The translations under genes were made by a program, and so were the position numbers. This document shows positions 46,616-55,817 of a stretch of DNA of 64,000 nucleotides, in pieces. The DNA comes from Alkalinema sp. CACIAM 70d (lineage in GTDB: Bacteria; Cyanobacteriota; Cyanobacteriia; Leptolyngbyales; Leptolyngbyaceae), in contig MUGG01000003.1 in assembly GCA_002148405.1 (NCBI GenBank), forward strand, positions 19,853-83,852, read 5' to 3'. Numbering within the stretch: position 1 is the first letter of the stretch; every line of letters starts with the position of its first letter. The notes beneath the pieces were generated by a model, which did no database searches, was not told the origin of the DNA, and worked only from the letters and a program-made list of their open reading frames with translations.

Positions 46616-48250
46616 ATGACCGCATCAGAAAAAAAACGGCTTCATCTCCAAGCAGAGACTCTTACAGTTGAGGCATTAATTCGTGAAATTAAGCGTGGCC
46701 TAATACGAGTTCCCGATTTTCAGCGTCCACTCCGATGGGAATCAGGGGACGTGAAATTGTTTTTTGACAGCATCTATCAAGGATATCCTGTTGGCTCTTT
46801 TTTGATGAGAAGAGCGTATGCTCCTGCTTCTGTTATACGATATGGTTCTGTTAGAGTCGATGCACCAGAGTCAAATTCAGCATTATGGGTTGTCGATGGA
46901 CAACAACGGTTGACTGCGCTTGCCGCTGGATTGGCGCGTGATAAAGAAATGCCAGCAACTCCTGATGATCCTTGGGTTCTTTACTTTGATGCTAAAGAGC
47001 AAGTATTTCATGTTCCACCCAGAAGTGGTGTTTTTTCCTCAACATGGGTACCTGTTACACAGTTATTAGATGCATCGACCTTAAGCGAGTGGGTTTTTAA
47101 TTGGAAGCATGCTAAAGATTCAGAACTGCGAAAGTCCGTTTTTGACGCTGGAGCACGAATTCGTCAATACGAAATTCCACTTTATGTTGTTGAAACAGGA
47201 GACGAGAAGCTTCTTCGAGATATCTTTTACCGAATCAATGATTCAGGTAAGAAGATGAAATGGGAGGACATTTATGATGCACTTTTTGGGCGAAAGTCGG
47301 ATGAGCCATCTACCCTTAGCGGTTTAGCTGATGAATTGATGGCTCTCGGTATCGGGCGACCTTCGGAAGATCAACTGCTTTCTGCCATTATTGCTTTTAA
47401 AGGTCTAGATGCTACCCGAAGCATTTCAGATCATTATCGTCGAGATCCTGAGATACTTCGTGATGCAGTCAGCGAGGCGTTACCTGCACTTAGACAAGTA
47501 CTAATTTTCCTCAAAACACACGCTGAAATTCCTCATCTTAGACTACTACCACGTTCACTTCCGTTCTTTGTTCTTACAAAGTTTTTTGGTCTCTATCCAG
47601 AACCTAATAGTAGAACAATAAACTTACTTGTTAGGTGGACGTGGCGAACTCTATTGGGAATAAAGTCGGTTGATGAAAGAACCTTACTTCGCCACAGCCT
47701 AGATGCTATCGAAGGCAATGAACCAGAAAGAACTATGCAAAAACTGTTAGGTGAAATCCCTCGCACAAAAGGGTCAGGCTTTACCTTGCCACAAAAATTT
47801 GATGCTCGTGCAGCAGATAGCCGAATTATTCTTGTATCTTTAAGTTCACTTCATCCACTTAATCCTGAAAATGAAAAACCGATTGATATCGCTGACCTAA
47901 TTGAAGAACATGATCTCAACGCCTTCCGCAAAATTATTTCAGTTGGTACTGAAGCAACATATGATCCATCGAACCGGATTCTTCTGCCTCCTATCGTTAA
48001 AGGAGTCCGAAAAGAGATTGTTGACCTAATTAATAGAGAGGGAGCAGATTCAAAGATACTTAAATCACACTGCATCGATAAAAATGCTGCGGAACTTCTC
48101 AGGTATGGGAAGCTTGATGAATTTCTATCATGCCGTGGCGAGCTTCTTATAAAGACAGTTGATTCTTTTGGTTCACGCTTGGCTGCTTGGGACATGAATG
48201 ATCGACCAAGTATTGGATATATCTTGCAACAAACAGGAGAAGAGGAGTGA
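46616..48250 (+). CDS. DUF262 (GmrSD-type ParB-like) domain protein
   Basis: A 544-residue soluble protein. The N-terminal DUF262 domain has LTVEALIREIKRGLIRVPDF, QRPLRWE, an IYQGYPVGSFLMRR segment and the nucleotide-site motif VVDGQQRLTAL (Asp94 to Arg98). The middle is helical. The C-terminal part (LKSHCIDKNAAELL, WDMNDRPSIGYIL) resembles the tail of other DUF262 proteins, but I see no DUF1524 HNH nuclease motif. DUF262 proteins include the GmrS subunit of type IV restriction, BrxU and SspE, where the domain senses or hydrolyses nucleotides. It is followed by, and translationally coupled to, a HipA-like kinase (GTGA overlap). There is no HIP1 octamer in the gene, unlike its neighbours, which suggests horizontal origin. 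Confidence 0.88.
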   Translation: MTASEKKRLHLQAETLTVEALIREIKRGLIRVPDFQRPLRWESGDVKLFFDSIYQGYPVGSFLMRRAYAPASVIRYGSVRVDAPESNSALWVVDGQQRLTALAAGLARDKEMPATPDDPWVLYFDAKEQVFHVPPRSGVFSSTWVPVTQLLDASTLSEWVFNWKHAKDSELRKSVFDAGARIRQYEIPLYVVETGDEKLLRDIFYRINDSGKKMKWEDIYDALFGRKSDEPSTLSGLADELMALGIGRPSEDQLLSAIIAFKGLDATRSISDHYRRDPEILRDAVSEALPALRQVLIFLKTHAEIPHLRLLPRSLPFFVLTKFFGLYPEPNSRTINLLVRWTWRTLLGIKSVDERTLLRHSLDAIEGNEPERTMQKLLGEIPRTKGSGFTLPQKFDARAADSRIILVSLSSLHPLNPENEKPIDIADLIEEHDLNAFRKIISVGTEATYDPSNRILLPPIVKGVRKEIVDLINREGADSKILKSHCIDKNAAELLRYGKLDEFLSCRGELLIKTVDSFGSRLAAWDMNDRPSIGYILQQTGEEE

Positions 48251-49503
48251 CAGTCACTTTGGGAGTCGGTCTTCATGGAAAGATAATTGGTTATCTGAGT
48301 CAGACTACAAAAGGGCAGATCGCATTTCGCTTCACTGAATCCTATTTGTCAATGTTTGATCGACCTGTATTAAGCCAGTCTTTTGAGGATGATCTTTTCC
48401 GAACTTACTATGGAAAGGATCGTTTGCTTCCTGCATTTTTCGCTAATTTAATTCCGGAGCATGGTGCATTACGGGATCTTATCGAAAATAATCTAGGAGT
48501 TAGTCCGGGTGACGATCTGGCTCTATTAGAGGCTGTTGGGCGTGACTTGCCTGGTGCAGTGGAGATCGTTAGCGTAGATGGAGATGATTTACCAGTTCAA
48601 GAAGACTTAGAAGTCCCTGTATATGTAACAGATCATGAGGATGGCCTGAAAAGCAAGGAACCTGGACTTCGATTTTCGTTAGCTGGTGTCCAGATGAAAT
48701 TCTCTGTTTTACGCGATCCAGACAGAATAACACTGCCTGCAAGCAATCAAGATGGTGAATGGATTGTCAAATTAGGATCAGCGCGTTTTCCGTTTACCGT
48801 CGAGAATGAATATGCCATGATGCAGTGGGCGATGTCTGCTGGGTTTGATGTGCCTGAGTGTCACTTACAAGATGCCGAAACGGTTAGTGGTTCTCTGAGA
48901 AAGCATGCTGACTTTGGAGATCGTGTCTTTGTGATTCGTCGGTACGACAGGCAAGCAGGACTCCGCATTCATCAAGAAGACTTTGCCCAAGTTACTAACT
49001 TGCGACCAGAACTTAAGTATGACCACATAAAGTATGAACAGTGTGGTGGATTAATTAAACAACTTCTTGGTGATGAAGCATACTATGAGTTCATTCGTCG
49101 TCTTACATTTGTCATTGCCTCTGGAAATGCAGATGCTCATTTAAAAAACTGGTCTTTCCTCTATTTGGATAAACAGCAACCAAGCCTTGCACCCATGTAC
49201 GATCAAGTCTGCACAATTGCATGGCCAGAGTTAAGCTCTGAGCTTGCCCTTAAGCTGGCAGGTACAAAAAACTGGTTCGCTTTAGAACTGAAACGGTTCG
49301 AGTCACTTGCTGAGCGTGCTGGTGCCGATCCAATCAAAACAACTGAAACGGTTCAAGAAACGTTAGCCCAATTAGTAGATGCGTGGAATAACTCACAAGC
49401 CTCGACTTTACTTCCTCAACCTCATTCACAACACCTTCAAGCTTTCTGGGGTCGGGTGCCGTTGTTGCGCCCGTATGTCCTTGAAATGAAGTGGCCTACA
49501 TAA
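48247..49503 (+). CDS. HipA-like Ser/Thr kinase
   Basis: A 418-residue kinase of the HipA toxin family with the N-terminal subdomain fused (HGKIIGYLSQTTKGQIAFRF, then LIPEHGALRDLIENNLGV). The phosphate loop SLAGVQMKF has Ser144 at the position of the E. coli HipA autophosphorylated Ser150. Other motifs are WIVKLG (Lys), VENEYAMMQWA, VFVIRRYDR, the catalytic GNADAHLKN (Asp296) and APMYDQV (metal Asp319), so it should be active. E. coli HipA phosphorylates glutamyl-tRNA synthetase; the target here is unknown. There is no HipB antitoxin gene; its position is taken by the DUF262 gene. It starts with GTG, overlapping the DUF262 stop, behind an AGAGGA box. Confidence 0.92.
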   Translation: MTVTLGVGLHGKIIGYLSQTTKGQIAFRFTESYLSMFDRPVLSQSFEDDLFRTYYGKDRLLPAFFANLIPEHGALRDLIENNLGVSPGDDLALLEAVGRDLPGAVEIVSVDGDDLPVQEDLEVPVYVTDHEDGLKSKEPGLRFSLAGVQMKFSVLRDPDRITLPASNQDGEWIVKLGSARFPFTVENEYAMMQWAMSAGFDVPECHLQDAETVSGSLRKHADFGDRVFVIRRYDRQAGLRIHQEDFAQVTNLRPELKYDHIKYEQCGGLIKQLLGDEAYYEFIRRLTFVIASGNADAHLKNWSFLYLDKQQPSLAPMYDQVCTIAWPELSSELALKLAGTKNWFALELKRFESLAERAGADPIKTTETVQETLAQLVDAWNNSQASTLLPQPHSQHLQAFWGRVPLLRPYVLEMKWPT

Positions 49504-49901
49504 AGAGTAAAATATAAGGTGTGACTTTTTCCGAGGCAGACGAATCAGGTATTCTATAGTCGAAAAATATAGTTGAACTGATTTTGTTGAGGCTCTCAAA
49601 CTCCCATCAATTGGGACTTCACAAAAAAAAGTTGCACATCGCCTAAAGTATATTTTAATTCTGTGTAAAATCTCGATGCAATCGGATCTAATCTTATAAA
49701 CTGATGCACCCTAACATATCCCTCTTTTGTCATATTCGTAGAAGAAAAACCTGACATGCTGGTACTGCAAGGGTTTTGCTCTTTTGTCATTTTTAGAGTC
49801 TAAAACTAGAAACTGCTACTACGCAAGGGTTTCAGAATTTACTTCACAGGGCGCAACAAAAGAGGGATATTGAGTTCTATCGAGGCAAATTTATTCACAA
49901 T
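49504..49901. other. Gap after the HipA operon
   Basis: About 400 bp between the HipA-like gene and the convergent deacetylase gene. GCAAGGGTTT occurs twice (near 49767 and 49822). A 64-residue minus-strand ORF lies inside and is listed separately with low confidence. No strong terminator was seen. Confidence 0.4.
49596..49790 (-). CDS. Possible small ORF of unknown function
   Basis: A 64-codon frame on the minus strand, downstream of and antisense to the direction of the HipA operon. The C-terminal 45 residues (EGYVRVHQFIRLDPIASRFY, then TELKYTLGDVQLFFV) look protein-like in composition, but there is no ribosome binding site and no recognised family. It may be a gene remnant or chance. Confidence 0.2.
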   Translation of the reverse strand: MTKEQNPCSTSMSGFSSTNMTKEGYVRVHQFIRLDPIASRFYTELKYTLGDVQLFFVKSQLMGV

Positions 49902-51803
49902 TTAGCGTTTTGCCAAGGTACAGTCTGACCATGACGATCGCGATTGCACAGTAGCATTGATCTCTGTCGCTCCCTCACTACCAGAATTGTTAGCCAATGC
50001 ATTAGAAGCATCCCCTCCAGCATTGACTACTGCATTACCAGTCGCATTCCCAGAACTATCTGCAATTCCATTCGTCGGAATCAAGCCCACCACATGGGGC
50101 ACCGGACGCGGCGTATAGGCCACCAACGATTCCCCTTGAAACGCCAACGACGTACTCGCCCCAGAATCCAGCATCACCGCATCGCGATAGCCCGCCTTCA
50201 GCAATTTCTGCCCCAAATTCACCGAACCGATCGGATCTTTAGACACGCCAATCATCGGCTGCCCCGCTTGGTTAATACCCCAAAAAGCCCGATGCCGTTC
50301 CGCATTGAAATCAAACAAATTCCCAAAAGCCGCATCCGGTTGCGCCTGCCCATCCCGCACCAGCCACGCCGCCGCCACAAACGCATCCGTCACCTTAGGC
50401 ATCTCCGCCTGAATTCCCGCTAGGGAATTATGCTTCGCCGCATCAAAGGGAATGTAGCGCACCTCATCTGGACTAATCAGCACCAAAGGCCGACCATTTA
50501 AGCGCAAATTTTCCCGATCGTTCCCCGGCACAAATTCCCCTGAGGCTTGACTGTAGACCGGGCCAATCATCTTATTGGAATCGAGAAATTCCAAGGAAAA
50601 GAAACCGCCATCTACCCCCGCGATCGCTGGCGTTCCCGCTAAGATCGCAGGCACCTGATCCCGTGTTTTCGCATGGATCGTCATGGGTTGGCCCCCGGAG
50701 ATGAAGACAAATCCCGTGTTCTCGATCGTCGGTTCCTGCTTCTGGATCGGTGCCTTGAAATCAAAGCCCACATTCCACTTGGGCAACGGCGCGCCCCCCC
50801 AAGCTTGATCCAGCATCTCCGCAATCCGCGACTGCCCAATGCGCCCGATCGCCAGCAAACTTTCCGACTGGCCCGCCAAGCGCTCATCCAAGTCATTCAT
50901 CGTCAGTGCCGCACTGTAGCCCGCCTGCTGCACTAAATTAGCCACCTGCTGGTTATACTTGCCCTCGGGATAGGTGAAATAGTGAATCGGAATGCCGAGT
51001 TCCCGCTCCAACACTTGCTTCGATTCAGTAATTTCTGTTTTCAGTTGCTCCTCAGGAATTTTCGTCAGATCCGCAGGATGGGTCACACTGTGGGAGGCGA
51101 TCGTAATCAGCGGATCCTTAGCCATCTCCCGCACTTGCTCCCAATTCAAACTCGATCGGCCCATTTTTTTGCCAACCTTAGCGGTATAGATCGAGAACAC
51201 CGCAGGATAGTTATACTTTTTCAGCAACGGGTAGACGTGGGTATAGTGCCCCTCATAGCCATCATCAAAGGTCAACAAAATCGGCTTAGGCGGCAACGGC
51301 ATGCCCGTGCGCAGATGTACCATCAACTGATCCAGGCTGATGGGCGTAAGGTTTTTATCCCGAATCGCTTGCAAATGCGCCTCAAATTCCGCAGGAGTGA
51401 CATCAAAACTGACCTGCTTCTCCGGCAAAATGTCGTGGTACATCATCACCGGAACCCGTGCCGCCCTGGCCCGCTCATGGATTTCCGGAAAGGGTTTTGG
51501 ATTGAGCATCGCCCCCAAGTTGGGGATCAGTTGATCTGCCAGGTAATTCAACGCGATCGCTGAAGCGCCTACAGCGGTTGTATCCTGTACCAACGGCCTA
51601 GCCAAGCTGACCCACGTGGCCGAAGGCATTCCCATCGAGATGCATTGTGTGGGTGCAGACTGACTGGGAGTCCCATCTAAACTAGGTTGGGCTGCCGCCG
51701 GATTACTTAAGGAATAGCCCCAGGTACTACTGGATAACAAGCTTAAACCCAAACTTAGGAAAGAATTCCAACGCACCAAAAATCGCGATCGCACAACAGT
51801 CAT
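49902..51803 (-). CDS. Secreted polysaccharide deacetylase fused to a phosphodiester glycosidase (NAGPA) domain
   Basis: A 633-residue exported protein. The signal sequence (VRSRFLVRWNSFLSLGLSLL) is followed by a Pro/Ser linker, a CE4 deacetylase domain with VMMYHDIL, TFDDG (Asp180, Asp181), SHSVTH (His238, His242) and YPEGKY, then a NAGPA-type domain (IHAKTRDQVPAILAGTPAIA, GVDGGFF, and later MLDSGASTSLAF). CE4 enzymes remove acetyl groups from cell-wall or exopolysaccharide amino sugars; NAGPA-like domains cleave sugar phosphodiesters. I chose ATG 51803 because it begins a signal peptide; the longer frame begins with TTG. It probably acts on envelope glycans. Confidence 0.9.
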   Translation of the reverse strand: MTVVRSRFLVRWNSFLSLGLSLLSSSTWGYSLSNPAAAQPSLDGTPSQSAPTQCISMGMPSATWVSLARPLVQDTTAVGASAIALNYLADQLIPNLGAMLNPKPFPEIHERARAARVPVMMYHDILPEKQVSFDVTPAEFEAHLQAIRDKNLTPISLDQLMVHLRTGMPLPPKPILLTFDDGYEGHYTHVYPLLKKYNYPAVFSIYTAKVGKKMGRSSLNWEQVREMAKDPLITIASHSVTHPADLTKIPEEQLKTEITESKQVLERELGIPIHYFTYPEGKYNQQVANLVQQAGYSAALTMNDLDERLAGQSESLLAIGRIGQSRIAEMLDQAWGGAPLPKWNVGFDFKAPIQKQEPTIENTGFVFISGGQPMTIHAKTRDQVPAILAGTPAIAGVDGGFFSLEFLDSNKMIGPVYSQASGEFVPGNDRENLRLNGRPLVLISPDEVRYIPFDAAKHNSLAGIQAEMPKVTDAFVAAAWLVRDGQAQPDAAFGNLFDFNAERHRAFWGINQAGQPMIGVSKDPIGSVNLGQKLLKAGYRDAVMLDSGASTSLAFQGESLVAYTPRPVPHVVGLIPTNGIADSSGNATGNAVVNAGGDASNALANNSGSEGATEINATVQSRSSWSDCTLAKR

Positions 51804-52211
51804 GGGAGGTGATCCGGGGGTAATGGCAGGGCAAAGACGCACTTCATCCTCATTAACGCGCGCAATCTCAATGATTCCGGTCAAATTGACTTTCAACCTG
51901 AGAATTCTTTGCGGCTCAGCGGTTGCATCGATTGACAAGCGACAGAGATTGACAAACTACTGGATTGCCGTGGGCAATGTCTTGTACAAAACAAAGCTTG
52001 ACCAGGATAAAACAGATGGGCCGCAAGATTGAGAAGGGCGTTTGAAAAGACGTTGGAAAGGGCGTTCGGAAAAGTATTCTATTACGTCTGGGAAAGAGAA
52101 TGGGAGGCGAAAAGCCTAAAGAATTTGTTTCAAATTTAGAAACTTTATGAGGCTTTCCATAAGTTCAATGGCAGATTGAAAGGACATAGAATTTTTCGGA
52201 GATGAACAGTT
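51804..52211. other. Divergent region between deacetylase and SIMPL genes
   Basis: About 400 bp. A short repeated motif, GAAGGGCGTT and GAAAGGGCGTT each followed by a GAAAAG-like stretch, occurs near 52030-52075. The GGAGAT ribosome binding site of the SIMPL gene lies at its right end. No RNA gene or clear promoter was recognised. Confidence 0.4.
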
Positions 52212-52988
52212 ATGTTTTCCAATGCTGCCCGGAAGTTGTCTCAGCCAGTTTCTCCTGTGCCGTCCTCTAGTGCAACCCGATCGCGATCCCGTCAATGGGC
52301 AGTCTTGCCGATCCTCTTGGGGATCATGGTCTGCGGTCTGACGCAACCCGCGATCGCGGCGGAAAAGTTAATGCGAACCTTAACCGTCACAGGCCGGGGT
52401 ACGGAACGCATTCCTACCACCTTAACCCAAGTCCGCCTTGGCGTCGAAGCCCAGGGCAAAACGGCGAATGAAGTCCAAGCTGAGGTGGCACGGCGAGCCA
52501 ATGCCGTTGTGGATCTCTTGAAGGCTCGCAATGTGGAAAAACTAGAAACCACGGGGATCAACCTCAGCCCCAACTATGACTATCGGGATGGCAAGCAAAT
52601 CCTGATGGGTTATGTCGCGTCAAACATGGTGAGCTTCCGCATTCCCACAGCCAAGGCGGGAACGATTATGGATGATGCGGTCAAAGCGGGAGCCAGCCGC
52701 ATTGATGGCGTGAGTTTTATTGCCACGGATGCCGCGATCGCCGATGCCCAAAAATTGGCCCTCCGCAAAGCCACCCAAGACGCCCAAACCCAGGCCAATG
52801 CAGTTTTGAGTTCCCTCAATCTGACTCCCAAGGAAATTGTGAGTATCCAGGTAAATGGAGCCATGACGCCACCGCCCAGAATGTACGCAGCCGATAGCTT
52901 TAAACTGCGGGCTGAAGCTGCCTCCAGCCCTGTGATTGATAACGAGCAACCTGTGGAAGCGTCAGTGACGCTGGAAATTAGCTACTAG
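52212..52988 (+). CDS. SIMPL (DUF541) domain periplasmic protein
   Basis: A 258-residue exported protein. A basic Ser-rich N-terminus and hydrophobic stretch end at a probable cleavage site after AIA (residue about 49). The SIMPL domain follows: RTLTVTGRGTERIPTTLTQV, LGVEAQGKTANEVQAEVARR, TTGINLSPNYDYRDGK and ALRKATQDAQTQANAVLSSL, ending VEASVTLEISY. SIMPL proteins (E. coli YggE, Brucella BP26) are linked to stress or envelope functions but have no known chemistry. It converges closely on the SirB1 gene. Confidence 0.9.
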   Translation: MFSNAARKLSQPVSPVPSSSATRSRSRQWAVLPILLGIMVCGLTQPAIAAEKLMRTLTVTGRGTERIPTTLTQVRLGVEAQGKTANEVQAEVARRANAVVDLLKARNVEKLETTGINLSPNYDYRDGKQILMGYVASNMVSFRIPTAKAGTIMDDAVKAGASRIDGVSFIATDAAIADAQKLALRKATQDAQTQANAVLSSLNLTPKEIVSIQVNGAMTPPPRMYAADSFKLRAEAASSPVIDNEQPVEASVTLEISY

Positions 52989-52992
52989 AGGT

Positions 52993-53838
52993 TTAGTAGG
53001 GGCGACCATCCCGACGATCGCCCCGATCGAGTCTGGCTAGTAATTGCAAAATCAATCCGCGATCCTGGGTACTGGGTTTTGCGGCGAGATAGCGTTCTAA
53101 ATCTTGGCGAGCTTCTACCCAACGATTCATTTGATAGTAAATAATGCCACGATCGCGCAGTTCCGTTGGGGTATCGGGGAAAAGCAGTAGAATTCGCTCG
53201 ATCGCGGCTAAGGATCTTTGATTATTCCCAGCATTGATGTAATTGGTTTTCAGGTTACTCAGCATCCTTGACAGAAACTGCCGATTGCTGACGGGAGCAA
53301 ACCAAGTGGCATCAACCGTAAATTTGGGATTGTCTCCTTGTCCAAGTAATTCTGCACAGTCTTCTTTGAATAACACTTCGCCTTGGTTAAACGCATCGAC
53401 ATAGAGATCCATCTCACCCACCACCGGACGAATCAGAAAATGGCCGGGAAACCCAATGCCCACCATCGGAAAGTCAATGCGTTTTGCGAGCGCGAGATAA
53501 ATCAACGAAAGGGTGATGGGAATCCCTAAGCGACGATCGATTACCTGGTGTAAATAGCTATTGCGTGGATCATAATAGTCCGATCGATTGGCCGCAAACC
53601 CTAAATCATCATACAAATAGCGGTTAATGGTTTGAATGATTCGTAGCGGATAGAACTCTTTGGGTAATCGGGCTTGGACTTCCTCAGCCATGACATCGAG
53701 GGCATTCAGATATTCCTCAACATCCAGCGTGGGATCTTCTTCTTGAGCAATGTATAGGGCAGCACGTTCTAAGCAAATTTGCTCATCGGATTGGCAAATT
53801 TCTCGAATAAAACACTGCCGCGCAAGCGAAAATTGCAT
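52993..53838 (-). CDS. SirB1-type transglutaminase-like protein with TPR C-terminus
   Basis: A 281-residue protein. The core DPRNSYLHQVIDRRLGIPIT, then LSLIYLALAKRIDFPMVGIG, FPGHFLIR and DLYVDAFNQGEVL matches the SirB1/transglutaminase-like family with TPR tail (SLAAIERILLLFPDTPTELR, then VEARQDLERYLAAKP). The normal catalytic Cys of transglutaminases is not obvious, as is usual for SirB1, so it is likely non-enzymatic. I use ATG 53838; the frame extends 5 codons further without support. Confidence 0.85.
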   Translation of the reverse strand: MQFSLARQCFIREICQSDEQICLERAALYIAQEEDPTLDVEEYLNALDVMAEEVQARLPKEFYPLRIIQTINRYLYDDLGFAANRSDYYDPRNSYLHQVIDRRLGIPITLSLIYLALAKRIDFPMVGIGFPGHFLIRPVVGEMDLYVDAFNQGEVLFKEDCAELLGQGDNPKFTVDATWFAPVSNRQFLSRMLSNLKTNYINAGNNQRSLAAIERILLLFPDTPTELRDRGIIYYQMNRWVEARQDLERYLAAKPSTQDRGLILQLLARLDRGDRRDGRPY

Positions 53839-54176
53839 AGAGACTACAAGCAAGGACGAACAACGACTGGCGATCGATCAGGCAGGACACAGAAACAGGG
53901 CGTAAATTACGCGCGACCCAATCAAGTTTAAATCATGAACTCCAGGGCGCGAATCAATTGCCTTACAACTTTACGGACTAATCGGACTAATCATGAGCGA
54001 TTGATGGGCGATTAGTGAGCTACTTATATGAGCTACTAATGGGCTATGAGCTACTAATGGGCTAGATGCCTCGCTCATAACTTAACGCTTTTTCCGTGGA
54101 ACTATGGGTGACTTACCCAATCTTTTTATGGGTTCTTTTTATGGGTTCGTTAGTCTGCCCAAGCTAGCCTGCCCCG
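53839..54176. other. Intergenic region with an 18-bp tandem repeat
   Basis: About 340 bp between the SirB1-type gene start and the 3' end of cruP. ATGAGCTACTAATGGGCT occurs twice in tandem (54028-54063), with a partial GTGAGCTACTTAT copy just before. The presumed SirB1 promoter lies here. A plus-strand ORF from 54104 is antisense to cruP and was not called. Confidence 0.5.
54028..54063. repeat. 18-bp tandem repeat, two copies
   Basis: ATGAGCTACTAATGGGCT at 54028-54045 and 54046-54063 are identical and adjacent. Degenerate fragments (ATTGATGGGCGATTAGTGAG) extend to the left. Probably slippage-generated. Confidence 0.75.
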
Positions 54177-55730
54177 CTAGTCTTCATAATCTGCCCCAGA
54201 TCCGTATTTCCAGGCTGCGAGACGACAATGCCAGAAATATTGACGATCGGGTGGCAAAGTCGCGATCCAAGTTTGTAAAGAATTGGCAAACGATCGACTC
54301 CACGAGTACAAAACTGTATAAATCGCCAAATTGCTATAGTGCCCTAGCCAGTCGATCAAAGCAGGCAAGCCCACTTGGGGCAGAATTTTCAGAATCAGTA
54401 ACGGATGGGCGATCGAAGCTTGAGCTAACGTTTTAGACAGTGGCCCGAATTGCACAACATCCTGCAAAAAGGGCTTAAGTACTGGATCGCCCAGGAATTG
54501 CATTTCCTGAAAAATGTCCCGTAGTAATTGATTAATTTGATCCGGCTCTAGGGTTTGCTTGCCCTCAACACTCATTGATTTTTGGAACAGCCACGTCACT
54601 TGTAAGTTGGGCTGGTAGGGCTGCAACTGACTGAGCGATCGCCGATCGAGCACATCAGCCTGCAACGCTTCGTCTAACCCTTGGGTCAAGCGTTCCAAAT
54701 GCCGCACCATCGCCCCAAATCCACCAAAACTTAAGGGCGACTGCGCTCCGCTACTATCCCCGATCGCTAAAATCCGATCCCACTTGGGCTGCAAGGGACT
54801 GTTGCGATAGCAGGGAAACATGCCAAACAGAGCACGCTGGAATTTTAATGCCTCCAATTCGATCGATTGATAGCTGGGTAGCAGCCGGAAATATTCATCA
54901 AACAATGTTTCTAGGGAAATCCGATCGGGTTCCGCATCCAGATAGGTAAACAGATAGGTCGTGCGGCCATCCCGCGCCGGAAAAGCTTCCCAGAAATATT
55001 GGCATTGATTTTGAATCGGTGTGAAGGAGGCAATCAGATCTCCAGCGGGATTATTGGGATAACCCGTGGCACAGGTACCAACGACTAAGCAGACCGCATC
55101 GGGTTTTTGGCCGTTTCTGGCTTGGCGCGTCACTGGGGAAAAATGCCCCATGACATCCAGCATTAAGCGGGCCGTCAGGGAATTGCTGGTCGATCTCACA
55201 GCCACCCCATTAGGATGCACCGTACAGCCCTTGAAAGGCGTCTGTTCCAATAAATCTCCGCCTGCATCAAGAAATTTTTGTTTCAGGATGGCTAATAACT
55301 GAACGGGATCAACCCCGATATTTAAAACATCCTTAACCCAAATCTCCTGCTCCGCAAAACTGATGCGAATGGGATTAAATTCCGTCGCGATCGTGGTTGC
55401 CAATTCTGCTTCCGTTAGTAATCCCAATTGCACAAATTTCTGCAATTCCTGGCGGGAAATATTCCACTCCTGCACCCGCCCCTGCAGAATTCCCTGCTCC
55501 AGCAACGCCACTCGGTAACCGCGCTGGGCCAACACTGCTCCGACTAAAATGCCCAACGTTCCCCCACAGATCAGCACATCCCAGGCGATCGTCGATAAGG
55601 GCTGGTCACTGGTTTCGACCACCTGCGGCGTGGGAATGGTGCCTTCCCGTAGGGACTTCCAAAGCTGATCTGCCCGCTGCAAGCCTGCATAGGAGCCCAG
55701 CGGGGTGAGAATCGATCGGGTGAGGGACAT
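54177..55730 (-). CDS. cruP: CruP-type lycopene cyclase homologue (FAD oxidoreductase)
   Basis: A 517-residue flavoprotein. The dinucleotide motif DVLICGGTLGILVGAVLAQR near residue 50 is followed by QEWNISRQELQKF, LNIGVDP, VMGHFSPV and QYFWEAFPARDGRTTYLFTY, then AIGDSSGAQSPLSFGGFGAM. These segments fit CruP, the paralogue of CruA lycopene cyclase found in cyanobacteria and plants. CruP activity on lycopene is reported to be weak or absent, with a role in limiting beta-carotene epoxide under oxidative stress (plant work, from memory). No signal peptide is seen. Confidence 0.8.
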   Translation of the reverse strand: MSLTRSILTPLGSYAGLQRADQLWKSLREGTIPTPQVVETSDQPLSTIAWDVLICGGTLGILVGAVLAQRGYRVALLEQGILQGRVQEWNISRQELQKFVQLGLLTEAELATTIATEFNPIRISFAEQEIWVKDVLNIGVDPVQLLAILKQKFLDAGGDLLEQTPFKGCTVHPNGVAVRSTSNSLTARLMLDVMGHFSPVTRQARNGQKPDAVCLVVGTCATGYPNNPAGDLIASFTPIQNQCQYFWEAFPARDGRTTYLFTYLDAEPDRISLETLFDEYFRLLPSYQSIELEALKFQRALFGMFPCYRNSPLQPKWDRILAIGDSSGAQSPLSFGGFGAMVRHLERLTQGLDEALQADVLDRRSLSQLQPYQPNLQVTWLFQKSMSVEGKQTLEPDQINQLLRDIFQEMQFLGDPVLKPFLQDVVQFGPLSKTLAQASIAHPLLILKILPQVGLPALIDWLGHYSNLAIYTVLYSWSRSFANSLQTWIATLPPDRQYFWHCRLAAWKYGSGADYED

Positions 55731-55817
55731 AGCAAACCCTTACATACAGTGCCACCTACATACCATTACATAGACAGACAACTCCACACAATGCACGGTA
55801 GCAGAATTACAGATCTT

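Noticed and set aside
54104..54436. 110-residue plus-strand ORF
   Set aside because: Most of it is antisense to the 3' end of cruP.
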